Origin: Pedobacter sp. FW305-3-2-15-E-R2A2
GTDB lineage: Bacteria; Bacteroidota; Bacteroidia; Sphingobacteriales; Sphingobacteriaceae
DNA length: 64,000 nt
Reading direction: 5' to 3'
Assembly (NCBI RefSeq): GCF_038446955.1
Contig: NZ_CP151803.1
Coordinates: forward strand, 1,922,001-1,986,000
Part shown: one piece after another, positions 60,719 through 64,000 of the stretch
Numbering within the stretch: position 1 is the first letter of the stretch
How the letters are laid out: each line of letters starts with the position of its first letter
Notes under the pieces: model-generated
The model's input: the letters and a program-made list of their open reading frames with translations, nothing else
Told to the model about the DNA's origin: nothing
The model's database searches: none
Position numbers and translations under genes: made by a program

Positions 60719-60753
60719 AGAAAAGCCTGGATGGTACACATCCAGGCTTTTCT
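60719..60753. terminator. Bidirectional terminator between convergent genes
   Basis: 13-bp perfect stem AAAAGCCTGGATG/CATCCAGGCTTTT (60721-60733 with 60739-60751), 5-nt loop, T-rich on both strands. Confidence 0.88.
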
Positions 60754-60778
60754 TGTTGTCAGGTTTAGCTAAGTACGA

Positions 60779-61510
60779 TTATCCTCTTCTGCTTTCTACA
60801 GAATATACAAAGCTGTCGGCCTTATAATATCCGAGGTTATATTCTATTGGCCGCTCTGCCTGATCATATACATATCTTTTGCGGAACAATATCGGACTGC
60901 CGGGTTCTGTTTCCAGTTTTGATGCGATAAATTTATCTGCTGCGGTTGCACTGATCTCTTCCTTGGAAAGTTCAGCAATGATGCTGTAATCTGTCTCCAG
61001 TATATCGTAAAGTGGTCTTTTAAAGTCTTCTTCTCCGGTTAAACTGGTACGGGGATGGAAGTAGGATACAAAGTAAACGAACGGACCTTCCGGCCGGCCA
61101 CGCAACCGTTCCAGCTTTAATATTTTTTGATCTGTTTTGATGTTGAAAAAGTTGGCAATGATCTCGGTCGGATAAATCCAGCTGACATGAAGTTCGAAAT
61201 TTTTTATAGGAATCCCTCTTGCCTGCATTTCCTGAGAAAAACTAAGCCAGTTCACAGATTTAGAACTGATCAATGCATCAGCTACTTTGGTGCCAACACC
61301 TTTCTTCCGGATCAGCAAACCTTCGTAAACCAGTTTGTTTAATGCTTGTCGCAATGTAGTACGGGAAATAGCCAACTGGTTAGCAAGATCGATTTCGTTA
61401 GGCAAAAGCTTGCCGTCTTGAAATTCAGGCAATTTTATCATTTTACGTAATAACTCCTCAGCCTGTATATGCAATGGAATCGGGCTTTTGTGGTTGATCG
61501 CTATCTTCAT
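60779..61510 (-). CDS. GntR-family transcriptional regulator with UTRA domain
   Basis: 243 aa. N-terminal winged HTH (about 8-78): NEIDLANQLAISRTTLRQAL and NKLVYEGLLIRKKGVGTKVA. C-terminal UTRA effector domain (about 95-240): KILKLERLRGRPEGPFVYFV and GSPILFRKRYVYDQAERPIE. Such regulators usually repress sugar-use genes and release DNA on binding a sugar phosphate. It is divergent from the mannose-6-phosphate-isomerase-like gene; repeated GTACATAT sites lie between them. Confidence 0.9.
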   Translation of the reverse strand: MKIAINHKSPIPLHIQAEELLRKMIKLPEFQDGKLLPNEIDLANQLAISRTTLRQALNKLVYEGLLIRKKGVGTKVADALISSKSVNWLSFSQEMQARGIPIKNFELHVSWIYPTEIIANFFNIKTDQKILKLERLRGRPEGPFVYFVSYFHPRTSLTGEEDFKRPLYDILETDYSIIAELSKEEISATAADKFIASKLETEPGSPILFRKRYVYDQAERPIEYNLGYYKADSFVYSVESRRG

Positions 61511-61591
61511 GTCTGTTTTTTCTCTTCCCCCTTAGTGAATAGGTAGGTAGCAAAATTATGAAAATATATTTGGATATATTTGATAAATAAC

Positions 61592-61608
61592 TATGTTTGT
61601 ACATATAT
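61592..61608. promoter_or_regulatory. Candidate GntR operator, site 2
   Basis: TATGTTTGTACATATAT, 82 bp upstream of the gntR start on the minus side. Its first 15 bases are identical to site 3, 98 bp away. Confidence 0.5.
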
Positions 61609-61689
61609 GGGTTTTGATAGAATTTTATTGAAATGATTTTTGGTTAAACGCTTAATTTTGTTTGTTAAAACCTATTTTTGTTGATTCTT

Positions 61690-61705
61690 TATGTTTGTAC
61701 ATATT
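61690..61705. promoter_or_regulatory. Candidate GntR operator, site 3
   Basis: TATGTTTGTACATATT, 35 bp upstream of the ATG at 61740. Identical over 15 bases to site 2 and related to the site at 59280. Confidence 0.5.
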
Positions 61706-61739
61706 GAATACTGTTGATTCTAGTAACACACCCGTAAAT

Positions 61740-63575
61740 ATGATTGAAGATTCTGAAAATATACCCGAAACAAAAACTAATGAGGAGATGGGGATAAATA
61801 ACTGGCGACGGAGTTCGCAACCATTGTTGCCTATAGATGCTGGTAATGTATCGAATAGTAAAAACTATGAACCGACACCTTTTTTCAAGTTAGGAAGCCA
61901 AAAGATAGCGAATGGATTTGAAGAACTGACCAGTTGGATCATTCAGCAAGGTGCTGTCCTCATTGATGGTTACGGCGGGGTGTTTTTTAAAGAAATACAG
62001 CTTCAGATTCAAAAGGAACTTGATCAACGTGGCATTTCCGTGAAATGGCACCAGATGTCGGATTACTTTAAACCCGAAACAGAAATTGAACAATTGACTG
62101 CTCCTTTTCTGGGTGGCGAAAATGAGGTCTGGGGTAGGAAAACCGATCTTGAATTGAAGGATTTCTTCAGGTATGATGAAATTTTAGCGATAGAAAAAGA
62201 AGAAACAAAGTTGCTGAATATCATTATAGGTGCAGGGGCAGGGTTAGTAAAATGGGATGCTCCTGTCATCTATTTTGAAATCCCTAAAAATGAAATTCAG
62301 TATCGGATGAAAGCCGGGGTGGTCACTAACCTGGGCAGCAGCATTACTGATCCCCCTTTTTATCTCTATAAGCGGTTTTACTTTGTAGACTGGGTAGTGC
62401 TTAACAGCCATAGATCGGCATTGCTAAACAGGATTTCTGTCGTTGCTGATGGACAATGGTTGGATGAGGTCAACTGGATATTAAAAGAAGAGCTGGAGAA
62501 AGGATTGCGCCAACTGAGTCATGCGGTATTGAGGGCCAGGCCCTGGTTTGAAAGTGGCTCATGGGGTGGTCAATGGATGAAAACGCATCTCGAAGGCCTG
62601 AATAAGGAAGAAATTAATTACGCCTGGTCATTTGAACTGATTACGCCTGAAAATGGGGTTGTATTGGAAAGCGACGGGAAGTTACTGGAGATTACCTTCG
62701 ACCTTTTAATGGAACTGGAGTCTCAAGCCATCCTGGGTAAACATGCAGCGCAGTTTGGAACGTATTTCCCCATCAGGTTCGATTTTCTGGATACTTTTCA
62801 GGGCGGAAACCTTTCCATTCAATGTCATCCTTCAAAGGCATATATACAGGATAACTTTGGCGAGACGATTACCCAGGATGAAACCTATTACATCATGGAT
62901 TGTGAGCCGGATGCGAAAGTTTACCTTGGTTTTCAGGAGGATATCAATCCGGAAGAATTTCGCAACGAACTGGAAAGCAGTCAACGGAATAATGAAAAGA
63001 TCGAGATCGGGAAGTATGTTCAGAGCTTTCCATCCCGTAAACACGAATTGTTTTTAATTCCCGGCGGAACTGTCCACAGCTCCGGAACCAACAATATGGT
63101 GCTTGAAATCAGTGCGACACCTTATATTTTTACTTTTAAAATGTACGATTGGTTGTCCCTGGGACTGGATGGAAAACCGCGGCCCATCAATATAGAACAT
63201 GCATTTAACAACCTGCGCTTTGAACGTAAAGGGGCAAAGGTCCGGGAAGAATTAATTTCTAAGCAGCAGGTGATAGAAAAAGGAACAGACTGGGAGCTGG
63301 TAAAATTGCCTACCCATCAGGACCACTTTTACGAAATAGAAAGGGTAGAATTTGATACAGAGCTGCTGATCGCTACAGAAGAGAAGTGTCATATCCTGAT
63401 GCTGGTAGAAGGAACCGCCATTTCAGCGGAAGTTAAGGATGGGGATGCCTACCGGTTTAATTATGCAGAGACTTTCATTGTACCTGCAGCAACGGGTAGT
63501 TACAAACTGATCAATCACGGAAAGCTTCGGGCCAAAGTGATTAAGGTTTTCCTTAAAGACCAGCTCCTGGGCTAA
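61740..63575 (+). CDS. Mannose-6-phosphate isomerase-like protein (class I, long form)
   Basis: 611 aa from ATG 61740 (MIEDSENIPETK). A longer frame to TTG 61662 would cross the operator and is rejected. The middle part lacks an obvious motif (about 60-230 has P-loop-like features, NIIIGAGAGLVKWDAPVIYF). The C-terminal half has type I PMI zinc-ligand motifs: LSIQCHPSKAYIQDNFGE and LIPGGTVHSSGTNNMVLEIS. The N-terminal 250 residues are an extension over the usual class I enzyme (about 300-400 aa) that resembles a kinase-like segment seen in Bacteroidota homologues. Likely makes fructose-6-phosphate from a mannose-derived substrate. Downstream transporter follows after 57 bp. Confidence 0.78.
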   Translation: MIEDSENIPETKTNEEMGINNWRRSSQPLLPIDAGNVSNSKNYEPTPFFKLGSQKIANGFEELTSWIIQQGAVLIDGYGGVFFKEIQLQIQKELDQRGISVKWHQMSDYFKPETEIEQLTAPFLGGENEVWGRKTDLELKDFFRYDEILAIEKEETKLLNIIIGAGAGLVKWDAPVIYFEIPKNEIQYRMKAGVVTNLGSSITDPPFYLYKRFYFVDWVVLNSHRSALLNRISVVADGQWLDEVNWILKEELEKGLRQLSHAVLRARPWFESGSWGGQWMKTHLEGLNKEEINYAWSFELITPENGVVLESDGKLLEITFDLLMELESQAILGKHAAQFGTYFPIRFDFLDTFQGGNLSIQCHPSKAYIQDNFGETITQDETYYIMDCEPDAKVYLGFQEDINPEEFRNELESSQRNNEKIEIGKYVQSFPSRKHELFLIPGGTVHSSGTNNMVLEISATPYIFTFKMYDWLSLGLDGKPRPINIEHAFNNLRFERKGAKVREELISKQQVIEKGTDWELVKLPTHQDHFYEIERVEFDTELLIATEEKCHILMLVEGTAISAEVKDGDAYRFNYAETFIVPAATGSYKLINHGKLRAKVIKVFLKDQLLG

Positions 63576-63632
63576 AAACCATTGAAACACTAAATAATAA
63601 CCTGACCAAATAACAACCTAACCAAATATAAA

Positions 63633-64000
63633 ATGATGAACCACAACAACAAACGCTATCTGGGGCTGATTACGCTTGTCGCTTCCTTAGGCGGACTGCT
63701 TTTCGGTTTCGATATGGCGGTGATATCGGGTGTATTGCCTTTTGTAGAAAAGAAATTTGATTTAACGGCTTTCTACGAAGGGCTTTTCGTGTCCTCAGCA
63801 TTGGTAGGTTGCATTATCGGCGTATCCTTTTCAGGAAGCTTAAGCGATAAAATAGGCCGTAAAAAAATGTTGTTCCTCTCTGCCATCCTGTTCCTGATTT
63901 CGGCCATAGGATGTTCGCTTGTTCATTCCCTGGATCTGCTGATTGCTGCCCGTTTAGTAGGTGGTCTGGGGGTAGGTGTTGCCTCCATTGTTGTTCCGTT
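63633..64000 (+). CDS. Sugar-porter MFS transporter, 3'-truncated by window edge
   Basis: From ATG 63633, 122 codons visible. The sugar-porter signature is present: GGLLFGFDMAVISGVLPFVE in TM1, the GRKKM loop after TM2 (SDKIGRKKMLFLSAILFLIS) and AARLVGGLGVGVAS in TM4. It likely takes up a hexose or its precursor by proton symport. Operon with the isomerase-like gene. Confidence 0.9.
   Translation, partial: MMNHNNKRYLGLITLVASLGGLLFGFDMAVISGVLPFVEKKFDLTAFYEGLFVSSALVGCIIGVSFSGSLSDKIGRKKMLFLSAILFLISAIGCSLVHSLDLLIAARLVGGLGVGVASIVVP

Noticed and set aside
61662..61739. TTG-started extension of the isomerase-like gene
   Set aside because: It would run through the candidate operator and promoter; ATG 61740 is the first good start.

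Overview
The window reads as a chromosomal segment of a Bacteroidota bacterium, most likely a member of the Sphingobacteriaceae (Pedobacter-like). The evidence is a SusC/SusD pair under an ECF-sigma/FecR signalling cassette with an STN domain, several TlpA-type thiol-disulfide proteins, AraC/HxlR/Crp-type regulators, a DinB-DnaE cassette, AT-rich intergenic DNA, and one clear promoter of the TTTG-N19-TAnnTTTG type in front of tRNA-Ser. Assignment to a genus is inference.

Layout. (1) 1-1.8 kb: the 3' part of a 7TM-HD phosphohydrolase, tRNA-Ser(GCT) and three identical tRNA-Pro(TGG) copies in tandem units of about 130 bp. (2) 1.8-5.9 kb: an accessory insert starting with a tyrosine recombinase whose last codons are frameshifted, so the catalytic tyrosine is out of frame. 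It is followed by five tandem paralogues of an unrecognised 77-81 aa protein. Each is preceded by the same short hairpin, and the first two also by a duplicated leader of about 370 nt. This is the least explained part of the window. (3) 5.9-15.3 kb, minus strand: ECF sigma factor, FecR anti-sigma factor, SusC/TonB receptor, SusD lipoprotein and TlpA-like protein, plus an SMP-30/gluconolactonase. (4) 15.8-18.5 kb: an AT-rich cluster of LRR, DUF2019, unknown and HEAT-type proteins that resembles a set of orphan immunity genes; the HEAT gene carries an in-frame TGA. (5) 18.7-26.9 kb: a second TlpA protein, three SDR oxidoreductases with Crp/Fnr, AraC and HxlR regulators, and small hypotheticals, with gene remnants in between. 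(6) 27-35.3 kb: two very large WG-repeat proteins, a surface lipoprotein, and a NarL-type response regulator with a TPR histidine kinase. (7) 35.4-44.9 kb: a DUF4385 remnant, an XRE/DUF2975 pair, Old Yellow Enzyme with an AraC regulator, TfoX-like, GNAT and the DinB-DnaE translesion cassette. (8) 45.1-50.6 kb: two different, complete IS256-family elements with inverted repeats and 8-bp target duplications, around an NTF2-like protein, a saccharopine-dehydrogenase-like protein and an HxlR gene hit exactly at its stop codon. (9) 50.7-59.1 kb: a lipoprotein, a serine hydrolase, DUF1810, an FAD monooxygenase with MarR, and a Crp regulator followed by a YceI-tautomerase-SDR-NTF2-nitronate monooxygenase operon. 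A perfect TGTGA-N6-TCACA box sits between the Crp gene and this operon. (10) 59.4-64 kb: the start of a sugar-use locus with a six-hairpin glycosidase-like protein, a GntR/UTRA repressor, a mannose-6-phosphate-isomerase-like protein and a sugar-porter MFS transporter that runs off the window. A repeated GTACATAT-containing motif in front of its genes is a candidate GntR operator.

Several genes are broken or truncated (integrase, HEAT gene, LamG-like fragment, DUF4385 fragment, HxlR fragment), which fits a region of repeated insertion and decay. All family assignments come from reading the translated sequence; no database search was run.
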